A DNA stretch of 64,000 bases, taken from positions 3,708,501-3,772,500 of the forward strand of contig NZ_CP110128.1 in NCBI RefSeq assembly GCF_028471945.1, written 5' to 3'. Below are positions 54,417 to 62,771 of this stretch, piece after piece (within the stretch, counting starts at the first letter, position 1; each line of letters opens with the position of its first letter). A model generated the notes under the pieces. The model worked only from the letters and a program-made list of their open reading frames with translations. It was not told the origin of the DNA and did not search any database. Origin of the DNA: Pseudomonas sp. WJP1 (lineage in GTDB: Bacteria; Pseudomonadota; Gammaproteobacteria; Pseudomonadales; Pseudomonadaceae). A program made the position numbers and the translations under genes.

Positions 54417-55001
54417 TTGAAAACTTCAACTATCGGTGTTGTGGGGAGTCTGCTGGTCTCGGGCGCGGTTTCAGCCACAGGGATTGCTCCTGTCCTCGAT
54501 CTGGATTTCACCAGAACCGCCATGGAAACCCTCAAAAAGCGCGGGATTGAAGACGCGTGCATCATTGCCGCCCAAAACCCTGGAACGTTCACCTACTGCC
54601 GGGAAGGCTCGTCGACTCTCTGGCAATACCAGACCCTGGACCTGGGGCAACAGGCCAGGCTGCTCAGTGAAGGAACACCGGCTTCAAAGGACCATGGGCA
54701 AATCACTGTCGCACAAGTCGATAGTGCTGCCTGCGATATAGAGCACCCTTTACCTGCGGCTGGACCGACCACCTTTGCCACCCTGCTCCTCAGCCTGGCG
54801 AGCCTGTTCCTGTTGATCGGCTTTCGCTATACCTACCTGGCAATCATGCGCGGACGCTATCAACCGGTTGCCTATTCGGATCCGCGCCTGCCGCGCTTGA
54901 TAAATCCCCTGTCAGCGCACCCTTCGACCATCAAGGCGCTGGGGGCCTTTGGGATCGCTGCCACGTTGGCCGTTATCTACTGCGGCTACCTCGGGCTTTG
55001 A
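54417..55001 (+). CDS. Hypothetical two- or three-pass membrane protein
   Basis: The 194-residue product has a possible signal segment (about 5-24), an extracytoplasmic part with four cysteines (CIIA, TYCRE, AACDI region, about 48-106) and two C-terminal hydrophobic segments (about 118-140 and 173-193). It would start at TTG 54417 after AGGAAATC. The paired cysteines suggest disulfides outside the cytoplasm. It is unlike any family I recognise. Confidence 0.5.
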   Translation: MKTSTIGVVGSLLVSGAVSATGIAPVLDLDFTRTAMETLKKRGIEDACIIAAQNPGTFTYCREGSSTLWQYQTLDLGQQARLLSEGTPASKDHGQITVAQVDSAACDIEHPLPAAGPTTFATLLLSLASLFLLIGFRYTYLAIMRGRYQPVAYSDPRLPRLINPLSAHPSTIKALGAFGIAATLAVIYCGYLGL

Positions 55002-55073
55002 ACCAGGAACCGCCAACTGCCGGCCGGTCCCTGTACGCTCGACCCTGCGGATAAGGCGCTACCTCCTCCCCTC

Positions 55074-56156
55074 CTATACCGTCGGCGGCGGCGGGTCTTG
55101 CACCCACTGCCAAAACAGCTGATAACCGACCGCCAACACCACCGGGCCGATGAACAGGCCAAGAATCCCGCCGGTAACCATCCCGCCCAGGGCTCCGATC
55201 AATATCACCGGCATCGGCACATCGACGCCGCGCCCCAGCAACAAGGGCTTGAGCACGTTGTCCACCAGGCCCGCGACGAAGACGTAGATGGCGAAGACGA
55301 TGGTCGCGGTGCTGGCCCCTTCGGTGGCGAACACATAGGCAATGACCGGTACTGTGATCAAGGTTGCGGGCAACTGCATGATGCCCAGCAGCAGCACCGC
55401 CAATGCCAGCAGCCCGGCACCGGGAACCCCTTTGAACACAAACCCGAGCCCCACCAGCAGCATCTGGATGAACGCGATACCGACCACCCCGAGCGCCACG
55501 GCGCGGATGGTTGCGGTACACAAGGTAGCCACCTGGGGCCCTCTTTCCGGTCCGCTGATCCGCGAGGCGATCTGCACCGAGGCGCGACTACCCGATTCGC
55601 CGTAAGCCATGAAGATCCCGGCGATGATCAGCGCGAAAATAAACATCAGGAAACCCATGCCGACGCCGGCGAGCTTGCCCAGCAACGACAGGCTGACATC
55701 CTTGATTTGCGGTATGTACTTCGCCGTCAGGCCCGGCAGGTCGGTGGCTGCCTGCAGCCACAGCGCCGACAATGGTTTACCCACCAGTGGCCATGTGGCG
55801 ACGGAGTCGGACGGGGGCGGAATGCGGATGCCTTCGTCCCGGACCACGGTCATGGCGTTTTCCACCGAATCGGCAATCGAGGTGCCCAACAGGTAGATAG
55901 GCACCATGAGGATGATGACGGCCACCAGCACGATCAACGTCGAAATGCGCCCTTCTTTTCGCCCCAGCGGGCCCCGGAGTCGTTCTTGCAACGGGTAAAG
56001 CGTGATCGCCAGGATGATCGACCACAGCATCAAGTCGCGAAACGGCCGGAAAATTTCGAAGCAGAACAGCACCAGCACGACAATCAGTCCGGCGCGGATC
56101 AAGGTATCGAGCAACCCGCGGGACAAGGCCTTCTCTGACAGCGGCATGGGTACCAT
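55074..56156 (-). CDS. AI-2E family transporter (PerM/YdiK-like)
   Basis: A 360-residue inner-membrane protein with about eight hydrophobic segments. Signature stretches include LWSIILAITLYPLQERLRGPLGRKEG (about 42-67), FIQMLLVGLGFVFKGVPGAGLLALAVLLL (about 237) and PVILIGALGGMVTGGILGLFIGPVVLAVGYQLF near the end. The family includes the proposed autoinducer-2 exporter TqsA and proteins of other function. AGGAG lies 7 bases before the ATG at 56156. Transcribed alone. Confidence 0.9.
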   Translation of the reverse strand: MVPMPLSEKALSRGLLDTLIRAGLIVVLVLFCFEIFRPFRDLMLWSIILAITLYPLQERLRGPLGRKEGRISTLIVLVAVIILMVPIYLLGTSIADSVENAMTVVRDEGIRIPPPSDSVATWPLVGKPLSALWLQAATDLPGLTAKYIPQIKDVSLSLLGKLAGVGMGFLMFIFALIIAGIFMAYGESGSRASVQIASRISGPERGPQVATLCTATIRAVALGVVGIAFIQMLLVGLGFVFKGVPGAGLLALAVLLLGIMQLPATLITVPVIAYVFATEGASTATIVFAIYVFVAGLVDNVLKPLLLGRGVDVPMPVILIGALGGMVTGGILGLFIGPVVLAVGYQLFWQWVQDPPPPTV

Positions 56157-56512
56157 GGATGTCTCCTGACAGTTCACTGTGGAGGTAAGCAATCGGTTAG
56201 CCCAGCATAGACGTTGATTTCGAGGTACGAGGGGTCAATGCGGGACCTGATTGCAGGCCTGTCCGCGATCTCCCTGTAGGAGCGAGCCTGCTGGCGATGA
56301 TCGTCAACGATATCGCGCCCTGTCTGAACGATCGCGTTGTCTGGACGTCCATCGCGAGCAGGCTCGCTATGCAAAATATGGCAACGCCATGACCGATGCA
56401 GTCCGGGATTCGTCGAGCCAGGAACACATCCCCTTGTGGTTTTTTCTTCATGAAATCTATTGACTTCCAAGAATGAGCTACCATAGCTAAACCGTTTTTT
56501 TATCGGGAGAAG
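56157..56512. repeat. Gap with a REPIN (56273-56370)
   Basis: The REP CCTGTAGGAGCGAGCCTGCT (56273-56292) is followed about 55 bases later by its inverse, CCATCGCGAGCAGGCTCGC (56349-56367). The same family lies at 7181-7284, with the last bases of the right copy degraded. The rest of this 350-base gap, between the divergent transporter and hypothetical genes, shows only an AT-rich promoter-like patch (about 56475-56500). Confidence 0.75.
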
Positions 56513-56950
56513 ATGATGCATCGATTGGTGAAACCGTCGGATTATGTTCTTCAGACTGCTCTGGACAAAATGGTCTACATGCTTCCCTGGGAGCGACGAC
56601 ATTGCCCGGGAAACCCCACCGAAGAGCCCGAGCAAGGCGCCCTGCTCTATAACCAATACATCCTGAATTTCCTCCACGGTGTGGCCCCGCGGACGCCAAG
56701 TGAACGAATCGTTGAAATCGCCCAATGGTGCCTGGCGTTAGCCGGTGAGCCTGCGCGGGCGTTGGCCGATGATTTGTCTGCGGCTTACCTCAGCCGATAC
56801 AGCTTCGTGCTCGCTGATATTTCAAGATACGACGATGAGTCGAGAGAATTTCGCGGGCACCTGGCGCTCTGGCCTGAAGAAATCAAAAAAATGCCAGCCA
56901 ATCTGGTGATGGCATTGCGAGCCAGGGCCGCGGGCCTTTTGTTGCGCTGA
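56513..56950 (+). CDS. Hypothetical soluble protein
   Basis: The 145-residue protein is soluble, with no signal peptide. It contains QTALDKMVYMLPWERRHCPGNP and HLALWPEEIKKMPANLVMALRARAAGLLLR, and is mostly helical. GGGAGA precedes adjacent ATG codons at 56513 and 56516. It stands alone. No family is recognised. Confidence 0.6.
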   Translation: MMHRLVKPSDYVLQTALDKMVYMLPWERRHCPGNPTEEPEQGALLYNQYILNFLHGVAPRTPSERIVEIAQWCLALAGEPARALADDLSAAYLSRYSFVLADISRYDDESREFRGHLALWPEEIKKMPANLVMALRARAAGLLLR

Positions 56951-57253
56951 CACCTTGGGCAGCGAAAAATCGGGGGCAGGCTACAAGCAAACGGGTGTTG
57001 ACCTGCTCACCCCGCATGCGCCGACCGGCAAATGCAAATTCCGCAAATCTCCAGTACGTTCCTTGTCATCCGCGAAGGCAGAACCTTGCCGCTAAAAATG
57101 CTGAAGCTCGGGTTTTCTCGGCGTGGTTGCCACGGCAACATTCGCGGTGCTGCCGTGCAACGCCCCCCCCCCCCAATGCCATTTTCCGTGCGACTGACTT
57201 GCCCAATACCTTGGGGAGGCCAGACTCTGACCTCCCGTTTTGCATACCACGCC
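56951..57253. other. Gene-free stretch with hairpins and a C12 tract
   Basis: This 300-base gap between convergent genes has CACGGCA/TGCCGTG (57131-57157), twelve consecutive C's (57163-57174), and a GGGAGG/CCTCCC hairpin followed by GTTTTG (57213-57240). The last looks like a weak plus-strand terminator and may serve the hypothetical gene upstream. No RNA gene was recognised. Confidence 0.5.
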
Positions 57254-58081
57254 CTACGACGTTCCAAGTCCGCGCGACAGATCGGCCGGTTGACTGGCTA
57301 CCGCGGGGCGATCCCCTTCGGGCTTTTCCACGTCCATGTCCACGTGCTCTGTGGTTTTGGTCACCGTGTCGCGCACCGCTTCGAATCCCTCCCGTGCCTG
57401 CTGCTTGACCATGTCCGCCAGCCCTGCGCTGGTCTTGCCCATGTAGCGCTGTTCGGTCGATGTCGTGGGTAATGCCGCCCCCAGCATGGCGCCCAGGGCA
57501 ATGCCCGCAGCGGCAACGACCAGCGGCTGTTCCTTGAGCAAATGATTGACCTGGTTGCTCATCTGCTGGGTACTGCGCACCAGGCGGTCGCTGGCGTCAT
57601 GCATGGCATGGCTGATGTTTTCGCTGGTAGCGCCCAGGTTTTCGCCCAGGTGCGCCGCCTTGCCTTTGACCGTCTGGTAACCCTCCTTCAGGGTGTCGGC
57701 AGTCTGGTGCAAATGCTCGCGCGCACTGTCGAGGCCATCCGCCAGGCCATCGGTCCACTCCCCTACCTTGTTCTGCTGCGGGTCCGCCCGATAAACGGGA
57801 CGAGGAATCGGCGGACGGTTCTGGCTCATCATCAGCCACAACAGACCCACCGAGGTCACCACCGCGGGAACGGGATTGTTGCGAACGCTGGTGCCAAGGT
57901 TGCTCAGGAACGTGGTGCCGTTGCTCTGCATGAACGACAACGCCTGGTCGATGACCTGCCCCGGGGTGAATTTGCTTTCCAGCGCGTCGACGATGTTGCC
58001 AATGCTTGCACGCTGCGCATCGATTTCACGCTCGATGGTCTCGGGGCTTTTTTGCGATTCGATTTCGAATTCACTGTTCAT
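57254..58081 (-). CDS. DUF3618 family protein (envelope-associated)
   Basis: The 275-residue protein begins with the DUF3618 motif SPETIEREIDAQRASIGNIVDALESKFTPGQVIDQALSFM (about 11-50). A hydrophobic segment (about 65-85), an amphipathic helical region with TLKEGYQTVKGKAAHLGENL and a second hydrophobic patch (about 187-207) follow. The family is YqjD/ElaB-like in flavour; such proteins are stationary-phase inner-membrane proteins. It is the last of three overlapping genes, with the ATG inside the holin-family stop. Confidence 0.8.
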   Translation of the reverse strand: MNSEFEIESQKSPETIEREIDAQRASIGNIVDALESKFTPGQVIDQALSFMQSNGTTFLSNLGTSVRNNPVPAVVTSVGLLWLMMSQNRPPIPRPVYRADPQQNKVGEWTDGLADGLDSAREHLHQTADTLKEGYQTVKGKAAHLGENLGATSENISHAMHDASDRLVRSTQQMSNQVNHLLKEQPLVVAAAGIALGAMLGAALPTTSTEQRYMGKTSAGLADMVKQQAREGFEAVRDTVTKTTEHVDMDVEKPEGDRPAVASQPADLSRGLGTS

Positions 58082-58509
58082 GACACTCTCCTGCGCAGCG
58101 CTTCCTGGTCTTTGTTCAAGGCGTCCAAGGTGCGATCAGGCTTGAAGTGGGACGGTTCGAACTGTTTTTTTCCGGACTGCAGCATGGCGAACCCGACGAT
58201 CATCACCACGACACCGACAATCAGCGCGGCCAGCCACGGCGCCATGACCATGCTCAAGCCGTAGACCACGGACATCAAAAGGATGATGAACCCCGCCAGC
58301 AGCACAATCGCTCCACCGGCGACGCCGGCAATGCCTGCCTTGAGCGTCGTGAGGCTGGCCTGCAGCTCAGCCTTGGCCAATGCCAGTTCCTTGGTGAACA
58401 GCGAGGGCACTTCGCGCGTCAGCTGGCGCAACAGCCCGACGACCGAAGCGTCAGACTCAGGTGTGTATGCCGGTCTTACGCCGGGCAGTTCTTGATCTTC
58501 TCTGTTCAT
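58078..58509 (-). CDS. Phage-holin-family (DUF1469/YqjE-like) membrane protein
   Basis: The 143-residue product has a soluble N-terminus with VVGLLRQLTREVPSLFTKELALAKAELQASLTT (about 24-57), then two hydrophobic segments (about 60-85, 90-112). This matches the Actinobacteriophage-holin/YqjE-like family, which in proteobacteria is a membrane stress protein rather than a phage holin. The ATG at 58509 overlaps the upstream stop codon. It lies mid-operon. Confidence 0.8.
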   Translation of the reverse strand: MNREDQELPGVRPAYTPESDASVVGLLRQLTREVPSLFTKELALAKAELQASLTTLKAGIAGVAGGAIVLLAGFIILLMSVVYGLSMVMAPWLAALIVGVVVMIVGFAMLQSGKKQFEPSHFKPDRTLDALNKDQEALRRRVS

Positions 58510-59159
58510 CACAGCACTCCCTTGTAGGATGTGGACCCGGTTGTCGAATTCGCCGCAAAGCTTGATGGATGATCCTGATCATTGGGCGCGGCCGGGGTGA
58601 TACCGCTGGCCAGGCCAGGGCCTTGATCGGTGCGCGGTGGCACGGAGGTATCAAACGGTCGTTGAGCACCAAAGCCCCCGGACGGCGGCCTTGAATGCCC
58701 TGCTGCCGGATCGTCGGCATCGGCGAATGTCGCCGCCGGAGCGGCACCAGCCTTGAGAAAGCGTGACAGGCCGAAGCCCAACGCTATGCTGCCGGCAATG
58801 AACAATCCCGGATTATTGCGCGCCAGTTCGGCGCCGTCGTGAAGCAGCTGCTCCGCGCTTTTGCCGCGCAAATTCCCCGCCAGCCCGCTCATGGACTCCG
58901 CCATGTCCGCGAGGTAGTCGGACATGCCGAGCTTGTCCTTGTCCTCCAGTTCCGAAACGAAAGATTTTGCCCCTTGTGCCAGTGCCTCGATCTGATCGGC
59001 TGCCGTGTCACGGTACTGGCCAAACTGCTCATCCACCTGTTGTCTTGCATCGCCAAGCGTCTCTGTGACGCTTTCCTTGAGGTGTTCAAAGTCCTGGCCT
59101 GGCCCTGCGGCATTGGGCTTGTCCGGCTGGCTACCGGTCGTGGTATCTGTAATATTCAT
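58509..59159 (-). CDS. YqjD-like / nutrient-deprivation-type hypothetical protein
   Basis: A 216-residue protein. A charged helical stretch DFEHLKESVTETLGDARQQVDEQFGQYRDTAADQIEALAQGAKSF (about 18-64) is followed by one hydrophobic segment with NPGLFIAGSIALGFGLSRFLKA (about 122-143) and a proline/alanine-rich tail. This is the YqjD/ElaB plan of a ribosome- or envelope-associated helix plus C-terminal anchor. GAGGGAC precedes the ATG at 59159; the frame extends upstream to 59354 but that part is not family-like. First gene of the three-gene operon. Confidence 0.7.
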   Translation of the reverse strand: MNITDTTTGSQPDKPNAAGPGQDFEHLKESVTETLGDARQQVDEQFGQYRDTAADQIEALAQGAKSFVSELEDKDKLGMSDYLADMAESMSGLAGNLRGKSAEQLLHDGAELARNNPGLFIAGSIALGFGLSRFLKAGAAPAATFADADDPAAGHSRPPSGGFGAQRPFDTSVPPRTDQGPGLASGITPAAPNDQDHPSSFAANSTTGSTSYKGVL

Positions 59160-59405
59160 GTCGTCCCTCGCCTTCTGAGTGAAGAAAAGCGTTATCAGGG
59201 TTCGCCACGAAAGACCCGCAGCCCCCCTCATTGCAGATGACGGGGCAGCGAGATGGGGAGTTCCAATTGAATGATTGGCGGGTGACAAATCAGCCCGTAT
59301 TGCCCAATCGTACCTAACACTTCGCCGCGCTCGCCGCGACGGTGAAGCTGTCACGACGAGCTGGGGTCGCGCACCCTAGGCCTGTGGGAGGTTTGTTCGC
59401 AGGGA

Positions 59406-59702
59406 TTACAACGGTGATACGTGCGGTCGAGCGGTCATGTCGATACCCAGGGCACGCATAACGGCCAGCATGGTTTTAAGCGTGGGATTCCCGTCTTCGC
59501 TGAATGAGCGATAAAGCTGCTCACGGGAAAGCCCTGTTTCGCGGGCCAGCTCAGTCATGCCTTTGGCTCGGGCAACGACCCCCATTGCCTTGGCGATGTA
59601 TTCAGCATTACCCGTCTCAAACGCATCCGCCATGAAGACGGCGATTGCTTCGGGGCCGTCCAGGGCTGCTGCTGGGTCGTAGTCGTAAATTTTTTCGCTC
59701 AT
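59406..59702 (-). CDS. HigA-type antitoxin (HI1420-like helix-turn-helix)
   Basis: A 98-residue antitoxin: EAIAVFMADAFETGNAEYIAKAMGVVARAKGM followed by a helix-turn-helix TELARETGLSREQLYRSFSEDGNPTLKTMLAVMRALGI. This is the downstream partner of HI1419/HI1420-type pairs. Its ATG at 59702 overlaps the toxin stop codon as ATGA, so translation is coupled. It should bind the palindrome at 60008-60025 together with the toxin. The reverse gene order (toxin first) is as in higBA. Confidence 0.9.
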   Translation of the reverse strand: MSEKIYDYDPAAALDGPEAIAVFMADAFETGNAEYIAKAMGVVARAKGMTELARETGLSREQLYRSFSEDGNPTLKTMLAVMRALGIDMTARPHVSPL

Positions 59703-59998
59703 TCTGACCTCCACTCGCTGGCGAGTATTTTTGCTGCTTCAATATCACGGCTTTGACTGCTTTTATCGCCGCCGCACAACAGCAACACAAATTCATCACC
59801 TCGTTGCTGAAAATATACGCGGTAACCGGGGCCATAGTGAATCCGTAACTCGCTGACCCCCTGGCCTACCGGCGACACGTCACCCAACAAACCGTTTGCC
59901 AACCGAAAGATCCGCGCGGCAATTGCGGCTTTGGCGCGCTGGTCCTTTAGTTTTCGCTCCCACGTCATGTAGGTCGCTGTTTGTTTGATTGTCTTCAT
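59699..59998 (-). CDS. HigB/RelE-family toxin (HI1419-like)
   Basis: A 99-residue mRNA-cleaving toxin candidate of the Gp49/HigB-like family: TWERKLKDQRAKAAIAARIFRLANGLLGDVSPVGQGVSELRIHYGPGYRVYFQQRGDEFVLLLCGGDKSSQ. The conserved GPGYRVYF and CGGDK segments are present, so it looks intact. It is the first gene of the pair, next to the perfect 18-base palindrome in its promoter. Confidence 0.9.
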   Translation of the reverse strand: MKTIKQTATYMTWERKLKDQRAKAAIAARIFRLANGLLGDVSPVGQGVSELRIHYGPGYRVYFQQRGDEFVLLLCGGDKSSQSRDIEAAKILASEWRSE

Positions 59999-60007
59999 GA
60001 ATGCAAC

Positions 60008-60025
60008 TGTAGTTTATAAACTACA
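60008..60025. promoter_or_regulatory. Perfect 18-bp operator of the toxin-antitoxin pair
   Basis: TGTAGTTTATAAACTACA is a perfect palindrome beginning 10 bases before the toxin start codon (60000-59998 region). It includes a TATAAA -10-like core. In HigBA-type systems the antitoxin, alone or with toxin, represses by binding such a site. Confidence 0.8.
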
Positions 60026-60159
60026 TAAAATCAACAATTGCGAAAGAACGTAGATAAATACGCGCTCCTTCAGCTCCTGCCTCAGCGCCATGACTGGGAG
60101 CCAACGCATCCGCTCATCTAACTAATAGATACAACGGATCTTGGTAATCCCCAGTGCAA

Positions 60160-60762
60160 TCAGCTGACAAACAGGTGCCAGGCGACCTGGACGATCAGTA
60201 ACAGGATAAAGGACAGGAATGCCCGGAGCAGAAAGGCGTGGGTCATCTTTATGCAGGACATCTTGCGCTGGGTCCCGGTGTGGTTGTACCTCACGGCAAG
60301 CAACAGCTTTTCCACCAGCTCGGGCTTGGGGTCGGTCTTGCACCACAGGCTGGCCAGGTCACTGGCGTCGACCCGGCTTGAGGTTGAGACCTTGAGCGTT
60401 TCGAATGCCCAGAGGCCCGCCCGGAACAGATACAAGGTGCCCAGAAAGAAGATTGCCAGCACGACAGTGCTGTAGCCGACCGTTGATGGGTCGCTCCAGA
60501 TGCCCGCAAGTAAAGCGGCTAAGACCGGTGCAAGCACCGTGACGGCTGCCAGATAGAGGCTGGCCTTGCCGTCTGCGGCTTTTCGGCGATCCGAGTCGGC
60601 ATCATCGAGGCGTCGCGCTTCTTCGAGCGCCGCATCGGTGTCAACGTCCCAGTTGGCCGCCCTGATACTGGTGTTGTCTTGCTCATGTCCGGCCTCTTGC
60701 TGCGAAAGCTCTTGCTGGTTGAGCGTTTGCAACCGGGGCCAGATCAACTCTTTGAGGTTCAT
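60160..60762 (-). CDS. Hypothetical three-pass membrane protein
   Basis: The 200-residue protein has a polar, acidic N-terminus (about 1-65, with ALEEARRLDDADSDRRKAADGKA), two hydrophobic segments (about 67-90 and 97-118), a cytoplasmic or exposed region (about 120-170), and a C-terminal hydrophobic segment (about 176-197). This membrane layout resembles small defence effectors but no sensor or cyclase is adjacent. The ribosome site is weak (AAGG 15 bases upstream). Function unknown. Confidence 0.55.
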   Translation of the reverse strand: MNLKELIWPRLQTLNQQELSQQEAGHEQDNTSIRAANWDVDTDAALEEARRLDDADSDRRKAADGKASLYLAAVTVLAPVLAALLAGIWSDPSTVGYSTVVLAIFFLGTLYLFRAGLWAFETLKVSTSSRVDASDLASLWCKTDPKPELVEKLLLAVRYNHTGTQRKMSCIKMTHAFLLRAFLSFILLLIVQVAWHLFVS

Positions 60763-60910
60763 GGGCGGCCAATGCCTTGAAGTTCATCGACAATGGCGCG
60801 GGTATAGGCGCGCCGGCCATGTTGGCCAGCCATGCCCACTGCCCATTGGGGTTGATTTCATGATAGTCGAGTGTGCCGGTTTCTGACTGAGGGTCAAACC
60901 CGTCACCCAA
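60763..60910 (-). other. Possible coding remnant downstream of the threonine dehydratase gene
   Basis: An open minus-strand frame (60683-60910, 75 codons) reads TLDYHEINPNGQWAWLANMAGAPIPAPL, which looks protein-like, but overlaps the next gene by 80 bases and has no homologue I recognise. It may be the 3' remnant of a gene once paired with the membrane-protein gene, or chance. Confidence 0.25.
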
Positions 60911-61859
60911 TCACGCGCGCATACACCGATCTGTCGACATTGCCACCGGACAGAATCACTCCCACTTTTTTGCCCCGCATTGCTTCACGCTCCAGGATGA
61001 GCGCTGCCAGGGCCGCCGCGCCTGCCCCTTCGGCGAGGTTGTGGGTATCGGTGTAATACACGCACATGGCCTCAGCAATCTGCGCCTCACTGACCGACAC
61101 GATCCGCTCGGCACCCGCCGCGTAGACAGCAAAGGCCTCGGCAATCGGCTTGCGCACGGCCAGGCCGTCGGCAAAGGTATTGGCCGAGGGGGTCTCACAT
61201 ATAACACCCGCTTCAAAGGATAATTTCGCCGCTGCAGCCTCAGTGGATACCACGCCCACCACTTGGGTTTTCAGGCCCAGCGCGTCGCGGGCGGCGATGA
61301 CCGCGCAAATCCCCGAGCCACAGCCAATCGGCACGTAGACGGTATCCAGGTCCGGCGCCGCCTTGAACAGTTCGAGGGCATAGGTGGCCACGCCCTTGAC
61401 CAGTTCGGTGTGGAACGGCGGAACCAGATAGAGGTCGTGGGCCTGCGCCAGGCGTGCCGCCTCCTCGCGGGCTTCATCGAAATCGCGGCCATGTTCGACC
61501 ACTTCACCGCCGAAGCCGCGCATGGCATTGTTCTTTTCCAGCGAGTTGCCTTGCGGTACGACAATCAGCGACCGCAAGCCCAGCGCGCTGGCCGCCAGCG
61601 CCAGGCTCTGACCGTGGTTGCCGCGGGTGGCGGTGACAATGCCCTGCACGTCCGGGTGCATGCGCTTGAGCCAGTGCATGAAGGTAATGCCGCCACGCAC
61701 CTTGAACGCACCGGTGGGTGTGTGGTTTTCGTGCTTGACCCACACCGCGCAACCCAGGCGCTCAGCCAGCAAGGGCCAAGGGTACTGCGCGGTGGCAGGC
61801 ATCACCTGGTAAACCAGGCGAGCGGCTTGTTCGATATCGTCGCGAGTCAGTGTGTACAT
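60903..61859 (-). CDS. Threonine dehydratase-like PLP enzyme
   Basis: A 318-residue fold-type II PLP enzyme. The PLP lysine lies in VKHENHTPTGAFKVRGG (about 48-52 before K). ATRGNHGQSLALAASALG (about 80) binds the phosphate-side/carboxylate, VYVPIGCGSGICAVIAARDALG (about 177) is the phosphate-binding glycine loop, and VGVILSGGNVD ends the fold. It should deaminate threonine or serine to the 2-oxoacid. It lacks the ACT regulatory domain of biosynthetic IlvA, so it is the catabolic type. Divergent from the AraC-family gene, 105 bases apart. Confidence 0.88.
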   Translation of the reverse strand: MYTLTRDDIEQAARLVYQVMPATAQYPWPLLAERLGCAVWVKHENHTPTGAFKVRGGITFMHWLKRMHPDVQGIVTATRGNHGQSLALAASALGLRSLIVVPQGNSLEKNNAMRGFGGEVVEHGRDFDEAREEAARLAQAHDLYLVPPFHTELVKGVATYALELFKAAPDLDTVYVPIGCGSGICAVIAARDALGLKTQVVGVVSTEAAAAKLSFEAGVICETPSANTFADGLAVRKPIAEAFAVYAAGAERIVSVSEAQIAEAMCVYYTDTHNLAEGAGAAALAALILEREAMRGKKVGVILSGGNVDRSVYARVIG

Positions 61860-61964
61860 GAGGAGGCTCCCAGGGGTTTGGCCCAGTCTAGACACGCAGA
61901 CCATTGGCCGGCTTTCAAAAAACCAACCTGACTTTTGCGCCCCTTCTTGACTACTATGCTGTTC

Positions 61965-62771
61965 ATGAACCGTCCCAACCACCTGCATCCACCATTCCCG
62001 CCTGAACCGGTGCGCCGTGTCGAGGCCGGTCCGTGGGCGATCGAGCTGCTACCCGGCAGCGCCTACGCGACCCGATATGTCGCGAGCCAGGCGGCGATCG
62101 GCTTTGCCTTCGACAGCCAGCGCGGCGTGCACGCCATCGGCAGCGATCGGGTACAACCCTTCATTGCCGTGCCCAACGGCCTGGCGTTCGTGCCCGCAGG
62201 GTGTGACGTGTTGTCCGAATCGCCCAAGGGCGGTGAATACCTGCGGCTGATGCGCACCGACGGTAAGTTGCTATCCGGGAATCGCGCCTTCAACAACCAC
62301 ATCGATCCCCAGGCGACCGCCCTCGCCCTGCGAATGCGCGGCGCGCTGTTGCAGGCGTGCGTGACGGATGATTGGGAGGCCTGGGCTCTCGCGTTGGCCG
62401 AACGAGCCACGGGGAACGAAGGGTTGTCGGCACCGCTGCAAGGCTCGATAACCGCCAGCCGCATGAGCTTGCTCGATGAATTCATCGACGCCGGCCTCGA
62501 CGGCCCGCTGGGTGTACAGGCGATGGCGCAGTTGCTCGGGTTGTCCGAAGGCTATTTCCTGCGTGCATTCAAGCACGCGACGGGGCAAAGCCCGCACAGT
62601 TACCTGATCGACCGACGCCTCGCCAAGGCCCGTGCCCTGATGCGCGATTCGACAGCGCGGCTGGCGGACATCGCCCACGCCTGCGGTTTCAACTCCCAGG
62701 CGCACATGACGACCACCTTCAGGCAGCGTCTTGGCGTGAGTCCGGCGCAGTTGCGTGGTGGCCGGGGTTAA
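61965..62771 (+). CDS. AraC-family transcriptional regulator
   Basis: A 268-residue protein with a cupin-like N-terminal region and a C-terminal double helix-turn-helix (about 165-265): GVQAMAQLLGLSEGYFLRAFKHATGQSPHSYLIDRRLAKARALMRDSTARLADIAHACGFNSQAHMTTTFRQRLGVSPAQLR, fully typical. It is divergent from the threonine dehydratase gene and probably controls it in response to an amino acid or related compound. ATG codons at 61956 and 61965 are alternatives; neither has a clear ribosome site. Confidence 0.88.
   Translation: MNRPNHLHPPFPPEPVRRVEAGPWAIELLPGSAYATRYVASQAAIGFAFDSQRGVHAIGSDRVQPFIAVPNGLAFVPAGCDVLSESPKGGEYLRLMRTDGKLLSGNRAFNNHIDPQATALALRMRGALLQACVTDDWEAWALALAERATGNEGLSAPLQGSITASRMSLLDEFIDAGLDGPLGVQAMAQLLGLSEGYFLRAFKHATGQSPHSYLIDRRLAKARALMRDSTARLADIAHACGFNSQAHMTTTFRQRLGVSPAQLRGGRG

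Noticed and set aside
57032..57472. 146-codon plus-strand ORF after the hypothetical protein gene
   Set aside because: It runs through a C12 tract and into the antisense of the DUF3618 gene; composition is not protein-like.
58078..58509. Prophage holin
   Set aside because: No phage genes surround it; the layout is that of the YqjD/YqjE-like envelope operon.
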